A stretch of DNA of 56,702 bases from the NCBI GenBank assembly GCA_035948415.1, contig DASZJD010000023.1, positions 1 to 56,702 of the forward strand. The letters are read 5' to 3'. Source of the stretch: Acidimicrobiia bacterium (lineage in GTDB: Bacteria; Actinomycetota; Acidimicrobiia; IMCC26256; PALSA-555). This document shows positions 44,181-51,822 of this stretch, piece by piece (within the stretch, counting starts at the first letter, position 1; each line of letters starts with the position of its first letter). The notes under the pieces are model-generated. The model ran no database searches. It was given only the letters and a program-made list of their open reading frames with translations, and was not told the DNA's origin. A program made the position numbers and the translations under genes.

Positions 44181-45140
44181 TCACCCTCCGCCGTGGGAGC
44201 GGCCGAGCACGGCGCCGTTGCGGAGGACCGAGACCGGACCGTCGTCGCTCACCGCGATCACGGTGGCGAGAGGATCGTCGTAGCTGTAGCGGCGGCCGGA
44301 CGTGTGGCGGGTACCTCCGAGCGCCTCGACGGTCGCTTCGGCCGCGTTGCTCGGCACCAGCCGCACGCCGAGTTGCCGCAGCACCCCCTCGGCGTCGAAC
44401 ACGGCTGCGCCGTCGATCTGGGCGAGGGCATGTCGGAGCGGGGCGAGGTGAGGAGCCCGGCGGATGCGCAAGGGTGGCGGCGTCGGGAGGCGTTCCTCGA
44501 CCGGGGGACCGGGCTCGGGATCGGGCCGATAGATGAGTAGCGACCCGATCCCTCTCGATCCGAGGTCGTGGACGGCGAACTCCAGCATCGCCTCGAGGAC
44601 CTCGGGATCGCCGTGTTCCGAGCTGGCGGTGACAGCGTCGATCCAGCTGGACACCGGTGGTTCGTGGTGCCAGGTGAGGCCCTGCCAGCGAAGGACGCCG
44701 AACCTCCCGACGACCCGGACGGACCCGGTCGGGTGGCGCTGCACGATCATGGCCTCGAGCACGTCGGCCAGGACGACGAGATCACGCTCCGAGCCGGCGG
44801 GCCGGTCGAACACCATCCACTCGTTCGTGCCGTCCGTGCGGCGCAGGAGCCAACTCGAGAGCCCATCGGCGAAGCGTCGAGCGTCCGACAACGGTTGCTG
44901 ACCCACGGGCCCCCGAGTGATGTCGAGCTGCACGCCGGACGCCCATGTGGTGGGATCCGACTTGGGCTCAAGGATCGTGCCGGTGCTTGCAACGCGCCGC
45001 TCGTGGACTCCGGGGCGGATCGCATGATCGACCTCTACGAGCAGTATCTCGCGGAGGCCCTCGTCTCGATCCAGGCGCAGGCCGCTCTCGTCGAGGTCCT
45101 CCGCGAGTCGTCGCAGTCGGCCAGACGTCGGATCAGGCAT
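44181..45140 (-). CDS. Diadenylate cyclase (DAC/DisA_N)-domain protein with unusual motif
   Basis: The 319-residue protein starts at ATG 45140. Residues about 1-180 form an unassigned N-terminal domain. From about residue 185 a DAC-like domain follows: FAVHDLGSRGIGSLLIY, then IDGAAVFDAEGVLRQLGVRL with the DGA motif at 243-245. Next comes ALGGTRHTSGRRYS, where the catalytic RHR triplet is R278-H279-T280, then LATVIAVSDDGPVSVLRNG. DAC enzymes make cyclic di-AMP from two ATP; the third triplet residue is Thr instead of Arg, so activity may be reduced, absent or altered. The helix-hairpin-helix DNA-binding domain of DisA is missing, and there is no membrane segment as in CdaA. Cytosolic; partner unknown. 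Confidence 0.7.
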   Translation of the reverse strand: MPDPTSGRLRRLAEDLDESGLRLDRDEGLREILLVEVDHAIRPGVHERRVASTGTILEPKSDPTTWASGVQLDITRGPVGQQPLSDARRFADGLSSWLLRRTDGTNEWMVFDRPAGSERDLVVLADVLEAMIVQRHPTGSVRVVGRFGVLRWQGLTWHHEPPVSSWIDAVTASSEHGDPEVLEAMLEFAVHDLGSRGIGSLLIYRPDPEPGPPVEERLPTPPPLRIRRAPHLAPLRHALAQIDGAAVFDAEGVLRQLGVRLVPSNAAEATVEALGGTRHTSGRRYSYDDPLATVIAVSDDGPVSVLRNGAVLGRSHGGG

Positions 45141-45251
45141 TGAGCCGGACGCTACCGCCCGGTCCAAAAGATGGCGCGGTCCTCCGGCGATGGCGCGTGG
45201 GGTGCACCGAGGAGGACTCCTCGCCAACCGAAGTGACCAGCGAGGGCGCGA

Positions 45252-45590
45252 CTAGGGCCCTCGCCGAGCCTCCTCGATCGTGAGCTCTGCGGCCGGATCG
45301 GCCCGGAGACGGTCGTCGGGGATCGGCAGCCCGCTGCGGACGGACCGGCCAAACGTTCCCTCGACGAGCCGCGCTTCTGCCCTGCGGATTGCTTCGAGGC
45401 GCTCCGAGAGAGAGGCCGCGACCGCGTCGTCGGTCTGCTCGGTGATCAGCGGCTCCGCCGGGTCCGTGATATCTCCGTCCTCGTTGGCCGCCGTTCGGTC
45501 GTCCTGTCCTGCCGCGACCGTCGCGTCCAGGAGCTGTTGCACCCGAGCTCGTTCCGTCCGGAGCAGCTCTCGTGCCTCGTCGTCGTCCAT
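45252..45590 (-). CDS. TraR/DksA-like protein without zinc cysteines
   Basis: This 112-residue protein starts at ATG 45590, preceded by GGAGGAA. A helical hairpin (DDDEARELLRTERARVQQLLDATVAAG, SLSERLEAIRRAEARLVEGTFGRS) leads to the SGLPIPDDRLRADPAAELTIEEARR end. That end is the C-terminal pattern of actinobacterial DksA-like proteins such as those with E-x-P-I-P-x-x-R-L. None of the four zinc-finger Cys of classical DksA occurs. It probably binds RNA polymerase through the secondary channel by analogy, without zinc. No coupled neighbour is evident. Confidence 0.8.
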   Translation of the reverse strand: MDDDEARELLRTERARVQQLLDATVAAGQDDRTAANEDGDITDPAEPLITEQTDDAVAASLSERLEAIRRAEARLVEGTFGRSVRSGLPIPDDRLRADPAAELTIEEARRGP

Positions 45591-45644
45591 CGCTTCCTCC
45601 GCGAGTACGCCATCCGAGGGAGCCAAAGCCGGTGTTCGTCTTCT

Positions 45645-45671
45645 GACTCGCGGTTTGATGGACCGCGGGTC
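45645..45671. repeat. 27-bp palindromic repeat, one arm mismatch
   Basis: GACTCGCG (45645-45652) and CGCGGGTC (45664-45671) flank GTTTGATGGAC, an 11-base spacer that shares GATGGAC-like and GTTT-like parts with the other copies. It lies 71 bp after the stop of the 45743 gene and 54 bp upstream of the DksA-like start. Confidence 0.75.
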
Positions 45672-45742
45672 GACGTCACGCAGGACCGCAACCCTTCCCT
45701 TCGATGTACGGATGTCCGGGTGTCGCCGGTGACGTTGCCGGG

Positions 45743-46048
45743 CTAAGCCGGCGAGAGCTTGGCCTTGGCGATGCAGATCGCAAGATGGGCGTCGAGGACC
45801 GCCTGGCGGGTGGCCGCTGAGGCGCCGGCGTCGGCCTCGGCCGCCACCTTGGCGCTGTCGCCGGCCTGCTCCAGCTCGACGACGGCCCGCTGCTCGTCCG
45901 TGTCCGCGGTCGCCTTCTCGGCCTTCTCCGCGAACTCCTTCACCACGGCGACGAGCACCGGGGAGGCACCGTCGTCGCCTCGGACCACGTCGAGCGCACC
46001 GTCGATCTTGAGCCGCACCGCACCCAGCCGCTCGCTCGTGGTCGTCAC
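45743..46048 (-). CDS. Hypothetical alpha-helical protein
   Basis: This 101-residue protein starts at GTG 46048 (VTTTSERLGAVRLKIDGALDVVRGDDGASPVLVAVVKEF). The sequence is mostly helical and Ala/Glu/Lys-rich with no Cys except CIAKAKL near the C-terminus. No signal peptide or membrane segment. I do not recognise a family. The GTG is followed by high third-position GC codons, supporting coding status. Confidence 0.6.
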   Translation of the reverse strand: MTTTSERLGAVRLKIDGALDVVRGDDGASPVLVAVVKEFAEKAEKATADTDEQRAVVELEQAGDSAKVAAEADAGASAATRQAVLDAHLAICIAKAKLSPA

Positions 46049-46261
46049 ACGCCCAGGCTACGCCGCGGCGCTGCTGGTCAATCGAGGGCGAGACGCCATC
46101 GTCCCGCGACGCCGCCCGCGGGCGCGTCATCGAGCGGGATGGCCCGCCCCGCTTGGGCGGCCGCGGCCCGAGGGCCGGTCCGACGCTCTGGACGTTCGGG
46201 CGGCGACGAGCGGTGGTGGGCCGGGGCGGATGGGCGTCGCCTCCGTTGTCCGGCGACGAGT

Positions 46262-46278
46262 TGAGTAGCGACTACTCA
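46262..46278. promoter_or_regulatory. Palindromic operator candidate upstream of the 46313 gene
   Basis: TGAGTAG (46262-46268) and CTACTCA (46272-46278) are perfect inverted 7-bp arms around CGA. The centre is 43 bp upstream of the ATG at 46313, a normal position for a repressor or activator site. Confidence 0.5.
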
Positions 46279-46312
46279 GGCGCCTCGCCCGGGCTCTCTC
46301 TACCGTTCGGTT

Positions 46313-46954
46313 ATGGGACTCTTGAGCAAGATCACCGGCGGCGCCGACAAGAAGCTGCTCCAGACCGGACTCCCCGGCCGGGGCATCATCACCGACGTCA
46401 AGCTGACGGGGACCACCCTCCAGACCGGGAACGGGCTGGTCCAGCGGACGTGCATCTTCACCATGGAGGTGTCGCTCGACGGCAAGGACCCGTACACGGC
46501 GACCTGCAAGCAACGGATCCCCGAGATCGAGATCGCCCAGATCCAGCCCGGAGCCTCGACCGTCGCCGTCCGGGCCAACCCGGACGACCTCACCCAGGTC
46601 GCCATCGACTTCAGCGCCGAGCCCCCGACGGTGACGACGCCGGCCGGTCAGGGCAGCCACTCGGCCGCGGAGCTGCTCGCCACCGGCGCACCGGCACGTG
46701 CGGTCATCGTCCAGTGGCAGCCGCTGGGCAAGAAGAACCCCGCCGGCGTCGACCTCTACGCGTACGCCCTCACCGTCATGCCAGAGGGGAAGGACCCCTA
46801 CCAGATCCAGGTCGGCAACCCCACGCCACCCGCGGCCTTGCCGTTCCTCTTTCCCGGCTCGCACGTCCCGGTCAAGATCGGGAGCGACCCGAACGCCGTG
46901 GTCATCGACTGGGATCAGGCGGTGGCGGACGAGAAGCCGCAGGGCGGATCGTAA
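46313..46954 (+). CDS. Hypothetical protein with internal duplication
   Basis: This 213-residue protein has no signal peptide. It reads as two related modules. Module 1 (about residues 18-105) carries GLPGRGIITDVKLTG, ...DGKDPYTATCKQRIP, VAVRANPDDLTQVAIDF. Module 2 (about 120-200) carries GAPARAVIVQWQPLG, ...EGKDPYQIQVGNP, VPVKIGSDPNAVVIDW. Both share G-x-P-x-R-x-x-I, G-K-D-P-Y and the V-x-x-D-P/DD-x-x-V-x-I-D end. This is a beta-rich duplicated fold (OB-like in appearance). Similar proteins occur in actinobacteria without assigned function. A 7-bp palindrome upstream suggests regulated expression. Confidence 0.7.
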   Translation: MGLLSKITGGADKKLLQTGLPGRGIITDVKLTGTTLQTGNGLVQRTCIFTMEVSLDGKDPYTATCKQRIPEIEIAQIQPGASTVAVRANPDDLTQVAIDFSAEPPTVTTPAGQGSHSAAELLATGAPARAVIVQWQPLGKKNPAGVDLYAYALTVMPEGKDPYQIQVGNPTPPAALPFLFPGSHVPVKIGSDPNAVVIDWDQAVADEKPQGGS

Positions 46955-46990
46955 GCATTCGCTAAGCATTCGCGAGGCTGGAGCGACAGG

Positions 46991-47797
46991 TCAGTCGCGC
47001 CACGTCACCGCGTAGGCCTGGGTCAACTCTGGCAAGCCCTTGATCGGGATCGTGCCCCGATCCTCGAATCGGAACTGCTTGCCCATGCAGAGCTCGCGGA
47101 CGGCGATCGACACGACGATGTCCCCGGCCGGCGCGGCGTCGCACAGCCGCGCCGCCAGCTGAACCGCGGCACCGAACAGGTCGTCGTTGTCGTCGGTGAC
47201 CGGCTCCCCGGCACTGATGCCGATGCTCACGTGCAGTGGCGTCGGCGCGTGCTCGTTTCGCTCTCGCAGCGCGGCCTGGACCGCGATGGCACATGCGACG
47301 GCGGCACTCACCGAAGCGAACGAGGCCATGAGTCCGTCGCCGGTGTGCTTGACCTCTCGGCCGTTGTGCCGCGCCAGCTCGGCACGGACGATCTCGTCGT
47401 GCTCGTGCAACAGGGCGACGTGGCCCTCGTCGCCGAGGTCGTGCGTCTGCGCCACCGATCCACAGACGTCGGTGAAGACGATCGTCCGCATCGCTTGTGC
47501 GGTGTAGGCCTCGCCGGGAGGGTGGGCGGGTAGCGATCCGAACATCGCGTTCAGCGGAACGTTGGGGTCGACCTCCACGATGAAGTCGGCCATGACGCCG
47601 TGCGACTCCCGGTGGACGGCCTCGACGGCGTCCTTGCTGGGTCCCTCGGCGAGGCAGAACACCGACCGGCGATCGGGGTCGAACCAGTAGGTGTGGTAGT
47701 GGACGCCGTACTTGTCCTGGGCCTCGAGGTCGAGCTGGTGCGCCGCCGCCAGCTCCTCGGGGGAGATGTCGATGGGAGCGTGGCGGTCCATGAACAT
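46991..47797 (-). CDS. DUF4242-class III adenylate/guanylate cyclase fusion
   Basis: The frame extends upstream, but the conserved protein starts at MFMDRHAPIDISPEEL (ATG 47797; GTG 47803 adds two residues), giving 268 residues. Residues about 1-85 are a DUF4242 domain (HQLDLEAQDKYGVHYHTYWFDPDRRSVFCLAEGPSKDAVEAVHRESHG). From about residue 105 a class III cyclase domain follows: TIVFTDVCGSVAQTHDLGDEGHVALLHEHD, VKHTGDGLMASFAS, LHVSIGISAGEPVTDDNDDLFGAAVQLAARLC. The two metal Asp (FTD and GDG) and the AARLC region are present, so it can make cAMP. DUF4242 proteins of Streptomyces (SCO4226) bind nickel. The gene is divergent from the cobalt-type nitrile hydratase operon. Confidence 0.85.
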   Translation of the reverse strand: MFMDRHAPIDISPEELAAAHQLDLEAQDKYGVHYHTYWFDPDRRSVFCLAEGPSKDAVEAVHRESHGVMADFIVEVDPNVPLNAMFGSLPAHPPGEAYTAQAMRTIVFTDVCGSVAQTHDLGDEGHVALLHEHDEIVRAELARHNGREVKHTGDGLMASFASVSAAVACAIAVQAALRERNEHAPTPLHVSIGISAGEPVTDDNDDLFGAAVQLAARLCDAAPAGDIVVSIAVRELCMGKQFRFEDRGTIPIKGLPELTQAYAVTWRD

Positions 47798-48013
47798 CGG
47801 CACAGCGAGAGCATAGAGGTGGGCGAGTCCGGCAGCACCCGATCGCCACGGCGCGACGCCCCGGCGGCGCGGCACGCCTCGGAGTCCTGCCGTCGGACGC
47901 CACCGGACGTGGTGACCGCGCATCAGCTCGGATCGCGCGGTCGCGGGCGACCCGCGCGCTGCGGACGACGACCAGCTCCAGTGCACGGCCGGGGGGCGCG
48001 GTACGGTGCCGGA

Positions 48014-48643
48014 GTGGACGGCGTCCATGACGTGGGCGGACTCGACGGCTTCGGGCCCGTCGAGCCGGAGCGCGACGAGCCGGTGTTCCACGAGGACTGG
48101 GAGCGACGCGTGTTCCGGGCCAACGCCGCGGTCGTGATGGCTGGACTCGCCAACGGCGGGACGTTCCGCCACAGCATCGAGCGCATGGAACCGGCGCACT
48201 ATCTCGCTTCCCCCTACTACGAGCACTGGCTGACCGGCCTCGCCACCCTGCTCGTGGAGGGTGGCGTCGTCGACGCCGCGGAGCTCGACCGACGAGCCGG
48301 GGGCCGGTTCCCTCGCTCGCGGCCGAACCGGGGCGTCGCGCCCGAGGCGGGGCTCGATCGCGCCGAGCCGCGCTACCCGGTGGGAGCACACGTCCGGGTG
48401 CGCGAGTGGCACCCGTCCGGGCACACGCGCGCGCCCAGGTACGCCCAGGGAAAGCTCGGCGTGGTGGTGCGACACGACGGCGCCTTCTCGGTGCCCGACG
48501 TCGAAGCCCACAGCGACGCGACGCGGACGGAGCCGACCTACTCGGTCCGGTTCACGGCGCGAGAGCTCTGGGGTGAGGGCGGAGGCACGGGCGACGTTGT
48601 CCACGTCGACTTGTGGGAGAGCTACCTGGACGCCGGCGAGTGA
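48014..48643 (+). CDS. Nitrile hydratase beta subunit
   Basis: This 209-residue protein starts at GTG 48014. The opening [19 protein letters not shown] is the classical beta-subunit start, and [36 protein letters not shown] is the conserved helical pair. The C-terminal beta-barrel ([35 protein letters not shown]) matches too. With the alpha subunit it hydrates nitriles to amides. The beta gene precedes alpha, the order usual in cobalt-type systems. It overlaps the alpha gene by GTGA (48640-48643), so both chains are produced together. Confidence 0.92.
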   Translation: MDGVHDVGGLDGFGPVEPERDEPVFHEDWERRVFRANAAVVMAGLANGGTFRHSIERMEPAHYLASPYYEHWLTGLATLLVEGGVVDAAELDRRAGGRFPRSRPNRGVAPEAGLDRAEPRYPVGAHVRVREWHPSGHTRAPRYAQGKLGVVVRHDGAFSVPDVEAHSDATRTEPTYSVRFTARELWGEGGGTGDVVHVDLWESYLDAGE

Positions 48644-49245
48644 GCCTCAGCCACGACGCCCACGACCATCACCCGGAGCCGCTGGCGCCGATCGAGGCGC
48701 GCGTCGCGGCGATCGAGGCCGTGCTCGAGGAGCGCGGCCTCGTCGACGCCGCTGCGCTCGACGCCGTGATTCGCTACTTCGAGGAGGACCTCAGCCCGCT
48801 CAACGGAGCGACAGTCGTCGCGCGGGCCTGGGTCGATCCCGAGTACAAGCAGCGCCTGCTCGAGAACGGCACCGCCGCCGTCGCCGAGCTGGGCTTCGGC
48901 GGACCGGAAGGCGATCACATGGTCGTCGTCGAGAACACGCCCGCGGTTCACAACCTCGTCGTGTGCACGCTCTGCTCCTGCTACCCGTGGCCGACGCTCG
49001 GACTGCCGCCGACCTGGTACAAGGCCCCCGCCTATCGGTCGAGGGCGGTGCGCGAGCCGCGTGCCCTGCTGGCCGAGATGGGGACCGAGGTCCCGGACGA
49101 CGTGGAGATCCGGGTCTGGGACTCGAGTGCGGAGGTGCGATACCTCGTCCTTCCTGAACGACCGGCTGGGAGCGAGGCGCTCGACGAGGCCGCGCTCGCC
49201 GCCCTCGTGACCAGGGATTCGATGATCGGCGTGCAGCGGCTGTGA
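48640..49245 (+). CDS. Nitrile hydratase alpha subunit, cobalt type
   Basis: The 201-residue subunit contains the metal-claw motif V-C-T-L-C-S-C near residues 109-114 ([11 protein letters not shown]). The Thr after the first Cys (C-T-L-C-S-C) marks cobalt-binding enzymes; iron enzymes have C-S-L-C-S-C. The second and third Cys are the ones oxidised to sulfinic and sulfenic acids in known enzymes. [17 protein letters not shown] is the conserved N-terminal helix. Start is GTG 48640 overlapping the beta stop. No cobalt transporter or activator gene other than the next small gene is seen in the window. Confidence 0.93.
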   Translation: MSLSHDAHDHHPEPLAPIEARVAAIEAVLEERGLVDAAALDAVIRYFEEDLSPLNGATVVARAWVDPEYKQRLLENGTAAVAELGFGGPEGDHMVVVENTPAVHNLVVCTLCSCYPWPTLGLPPTWYKAPAYRSRAVREPRALLAEMGTEVPDDVEIRVWDSSAEVRYLVLPERPAGSEALDEAALAALVTRDSMIGVQRL

Positions 49246-49553
49246 GCGACCTGTTCAAGGATCGGGTCGCCTCGATGCGAGGGAGTGCGGCCCTGCCCCG
49301 ATCGAATGGTGAGCTGCTCTTCGACGCGCTGTGGCAGGGCCGGGCCGTCGCGCTCTCCGTCACGCTGGTGGAGCGGCTCGGCGTCGACTGGGAGGCCTTC
49401 CGCCAGCACCTGATCGCAGCGATCGCCGACGATCCGGACCGTCCGTACTACGAGAGCTGGGCGCTGGCGCTGGAGCGGTTCGTCCTCGAACGCGGCCTCG
49501 CCGACGAGGCCACGCTCGTGGCGGCGACGCCGACCGAGCGCCCGCCCTGGTAG
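49242..49553 (+). CDS. Nitrile hydratase accessory (activator, P14K-like) protein
   Basis: The 103-residue protein, [58 protein letters not shown], resembles the N-terminal half of the beta subunit, as do known cobalt nitrile hydratase activators (P14K). These form a complex with alpha to insert cobalt by subunit exchange. The GTG start overlaps the alpha stop (GTGA at 49242-49245). With beta and alpha it makes a compact three-gene operon. Confidence 0.88.
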   Translation: MSDLFKDRVASMRGSAALPRSNGELLFDALWQGRAVALSVTLVERLGVDWEAFRQHLIAAIADDPDRPYYESWALALERFVLERGLADEATLVAATPTERPPW

Positions 49554-49855
49554 GGCAGCTCGCCAGATTCGGCGTGGGCGGCGGTTGCTGACCCCGAGAT
49601 CGTTGCAAGGAGAACGACTCAGGGCCACGAGCGACACCGGTGTCCCGGGCGTCGGCGAACGGCGTCGATTTCGCTCCAACCGGTCGAATCGGTCCCTCGA
49701 GGTGGAAACGGGGCACGCGACCGCGGCCGTCGCTTCGCACTATTCCGGGGAAAGTTCTCTGCTGCCTTCGACTCGACCGTCGGCCGGGGAGGACGATGGG
49801 TGGACGCGAGAACGTCCGACGGCGACGACGTCGGGCGTCAACGAGAGGAGGTCTC
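49554..49855. other. Gap between the nitrile hydratase operon and hsp20
   Basis: No gene is supported in these 302 bp. I do not see a HAIR or CIRCE element, which would suggest HspR or HrcA control of the downstream Hsp20 gene. Confidence 0.35.
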
Positions 49856-50314
49856 ATGGCCGAGAGCGAGAAGCGTGACATGGCTCCGGCGCCGCGAGAC
49901 TGGCTGAGCCGCTGGTTCGACGAATGGCAATCCCCGCGCTGGTTCCCCGAGCTCTGGCGCAATCGGCTCATGGAAGGCGCCGACCCGATACGAGTCGAGG
50001 AGTTCCAGGACGGCAACACGCTCGTCGTTCGAGCCGAGATGGCCGGCCTGGATCCGGACAAGGATGTGGAGATCAGCGTCGCCGATCAGACGCTGCGCAT
50101 CCACGCGGAGCGACACCAGGAGTCGAGGGTCGAGGACAAGGGCCGCTACCGCAGCGAGTTCCGCTATGGGAGCTTCGCCCGCTCCGTCCCGCTCCCGCCT
50201 GGAGCCACTGACCAAGACATCAAGGCGACCTACCGTGACGGGATCCTCGAGATCCGCATCCCGATCGATCGAGGGAAGGCCGAGTCTCGCAAGGTCCCCG
50301 TCCAGCGCACATGA
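49856..50314 (+). CDS. Hsp20/alpha-crystallin small heat-shock protein
   Basis: This 152-residue protein starts at ATG 49856 with GAGAGGAGG upstream. An N-terminal aromatic segment (WLSRWFDEWQSPRWFPELW) leads to the alpha-crystallin domain: IRVEEFQDGNTLVVRAEMAGLDPDKDVEISVADQTLRIHAERH, then YGSFARSVPLPPGATDQDIKATYRDGILEIRIP. The I-R-I-P end plays the role of the C-terminal IXI anchor. Small heat-shock proteins form oligomers that hold unfolding proteins. A strong hairpin follows the gene. Confidence 0.92.
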   Translation: MAESEKRDMAPAPRDWLSRWFDEWQSPRWFPELWRNRLMEGADPIRVEEFQDGNTLVVRAEMAGLDPDKDVEISVADQTLRIHAERHQESRVEDKGRYRSEFRYGSFARSVPLPPGATDQDIKATYRDGILEIRIPIDRGKAESRKVPVQRT

Positions 50315-50342
50315 GTTGACCGGAGGCTGACCGCTCCGAGCC

Positions 50343-50380
50343 GGGACCCGCGGCGTTCCCAACCGGGCGCCGCGGGTTCC
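50343..50380 (+). terminator. Hairpin after the Hsp20 gene
   Basis: Arms 50343-50355 and 50368-50380 pair at 12 of 13 positions (one G:T) around a 12-base loop, 28 bp after the stop. No U-tract follows. Confidence 0.65.
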
Positions 50381-50456
50381 GCGTTCACCACGCGCCGAAG
50401 ATCGGATCGGCCCCCGCCCGTTTCAAGGCTGGTTGACAGGAGAACACGGAGGCGGG

Positions 50457-50744
50457 ATGCCCACCCTGCGGATCGAGCACCGAGTCGCTGACTTCGACGG
50501 CTGGAAGGAGGCGTTCGATCGTGACCCCGCCGGCAGGGAGCAGTCCGGCGTCCGTCGCTACTGGATCTCGCGAGCAATCGACGAGCCGAACTACGTCATG
50601 ATCGATCTCGAGTTCGACAGCGCGAGCGAGGCGGAGGGTCTCCTGGCCGCCATGCGCGACGTCTGGCGCGTGGTTGAACCGGCGGGCCTCGTAGCAGGTC
50701 CCCAAGCGCGGATTGTCGAGACCATCGAAGTGAAGGAGTACTGA
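50457..50744 (+). CDS. Small conserved hypothetical (ABM/cyclase-like fold)
   Basis: This 95-residue protein starts at ATG 50457 with GGAGG 5 bases away. The pattern TLRIEHRVADFDGWKEAFDRDPAGREQSGVRRYWISRAIDEPNYVMIDLEFDSASEAEGLLAAM is that of small ferredoxin-like (antibiotic-biosynthesis-monooxygenase or cyclase-like) proteins in actinobacteria. The Trp in GWK and Tyr in RRYW are typical of the group. No catalytic prediction can be made. Confidence 0.7.
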   Translation: MPTLRIEHRVADFDGWKEAFDRDPAGREQSGVRRYWISRAIDEPNYVMIDLEFDSASEAEGLLAAMRDVWRVVEPAGLVAGPQARIVETIEVKEY

Positions 50745-50874
50745 CGGGACACGGCCGCGCTCATCGATGCCAACCCGTCGCGGTGACATCACCGACAAAC
50801 ACGCTGACGACCACAACCGTTCCGCCACTCAGCTGGGGCGTGGCCTCGAGGCGTCGGCCCGACGAAGTCGCGTC

Positions 50875-51147
50875 CTAGGAGACCTCGCGCGTCTTTGGCA
50901 GCCCGAGGTCCGACTGTTCGCGCCGACCGGGCTTCAGCTGAGGGCGTGGCGGCTGGGCTCCGACTCGGCTCGGGGCGGCACTGGGGGCCTCGACGGGCGG
51001 TGTGGTGTCCTTCCGGAAATGCCAGTCGCAGGCCTGGCCGCCGTACCCGTCACACCAGGGGCAGTGGAGCATCCACCAGTCGTCCAGCGCGCGGTTCCAC
51101 CCCCGATGATTGACCAGCCGACGCAGCCACCAGGGGTACCTGGTCAC
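50875..51147 (-). CDS. Small Cys-rich protein with zinc-like motif
   Basis: The core of 90 residues starts at GTG 51147 (VTRYPWWLRRLVNHRGWNRALDDWWM) and contains CPWCDGYGGQACDWHF, a C-x2-C...C-x2-H set that could bind zinc, followed by a Pro/Arg-rich tail. The frame is open upstream to 51315 but that extension is low in complexity. The W-W-L-R-R-x-V-N-H-R-G-W segment looks conserved rather than random. I do not know its family. No ribosome binding site is decisive. Confidence 0.45.
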   Translation of the reverse strand: MTRYPWWLRRLVNHRGWNRALDDWWMLHCPWCDGYGGQACDWHFRKDTTPPVEAPSAAPSRVGAQPPRPQLKPGRREQSDLGLPKTREVS

Positions 51148-51822
51148 GTGCCGGGCTGGACCGAATTCGGGCGAATGGACGTCCGACGCATCCCGCCGGA
51201 TGCCCGGGCGGGCTCTGCGTGGCCCTGCGTTCAAGGTCCTCCCCCAGATCAGACCCCGCCGGAGAGTCGCGCCGTTTACGCCCGAAACCGCGGATCCCTC
51301 TGGGCCACCCACCACTCAGAGTAGCAAGCCGGCCACAGAATGCAACATAGCCCCGGCGATCGGAGGAGGCCGGTGCGGCCCAAACGGCTCAGGACCGGGG
51401 ACAAGGACCGAAGTCCAGGCATCGCAGCGAGGCGACGGGCGATCGTGGAGACCCGCGAGTCGAGGGCGCTGGTCAGGCCGCACCCTGGGCGAAGCACGGA
51501 TAGCCGGGAGCGGCGCCGGCCCTCGAGTCCTTCAGCGCTGCCCGGCCAGGAGTGGCGCGCCGTGATCAGCCGTTCGAGGATCCGCCGTTGGGAATGCCGG
51601 CCGGCGGGATCGCCGGTACTGCCCATTCCCGGATGCCTGAGGGCGAACCGCGACCGGCGGCTCAGCTCGCGTGTCCCGATCGTCTGCCCCCCACGGCATC
51701 AGATGGACCTTCTACTCGCGCAGGCTGCTGGTCGGAAGAGCACGCGCTCCATGACCAACCTCGTGCAACCGTCGCGGCTCGACCGTCCTCTCACGACCGC
51801 TTGCGGTTATGACCATCGTGCG
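51148..51822. other. Gap of 675 bp without a supported gene
   Basis: I find no convincing coding region here. A degenerate copy of the dispersed palindrome lies at 51434-51461. The possible upstream extension of the Cys-rich protein (to 51315) falls at the left edge. Confidence 0.4.
51434..51461. repeat. Degenerate copy of the 27-bp palindrome
   Basis: The right arm CGCGAGTC is intact and the left arm GACGGGCG has two changes; 12 bases separate them. The reverse complement shares TCTCCACG with the 43565 copy's TTTCCACG. Confidence 0.45.

Noticed and set aside
44181-45140. Calling this gene a full DisA or CdaA
   Set aside because: The protein lacks the HhH domain of DisA and the membrane helices of CdaA, and one catalytic residue differs, so the canonical name is not justified.
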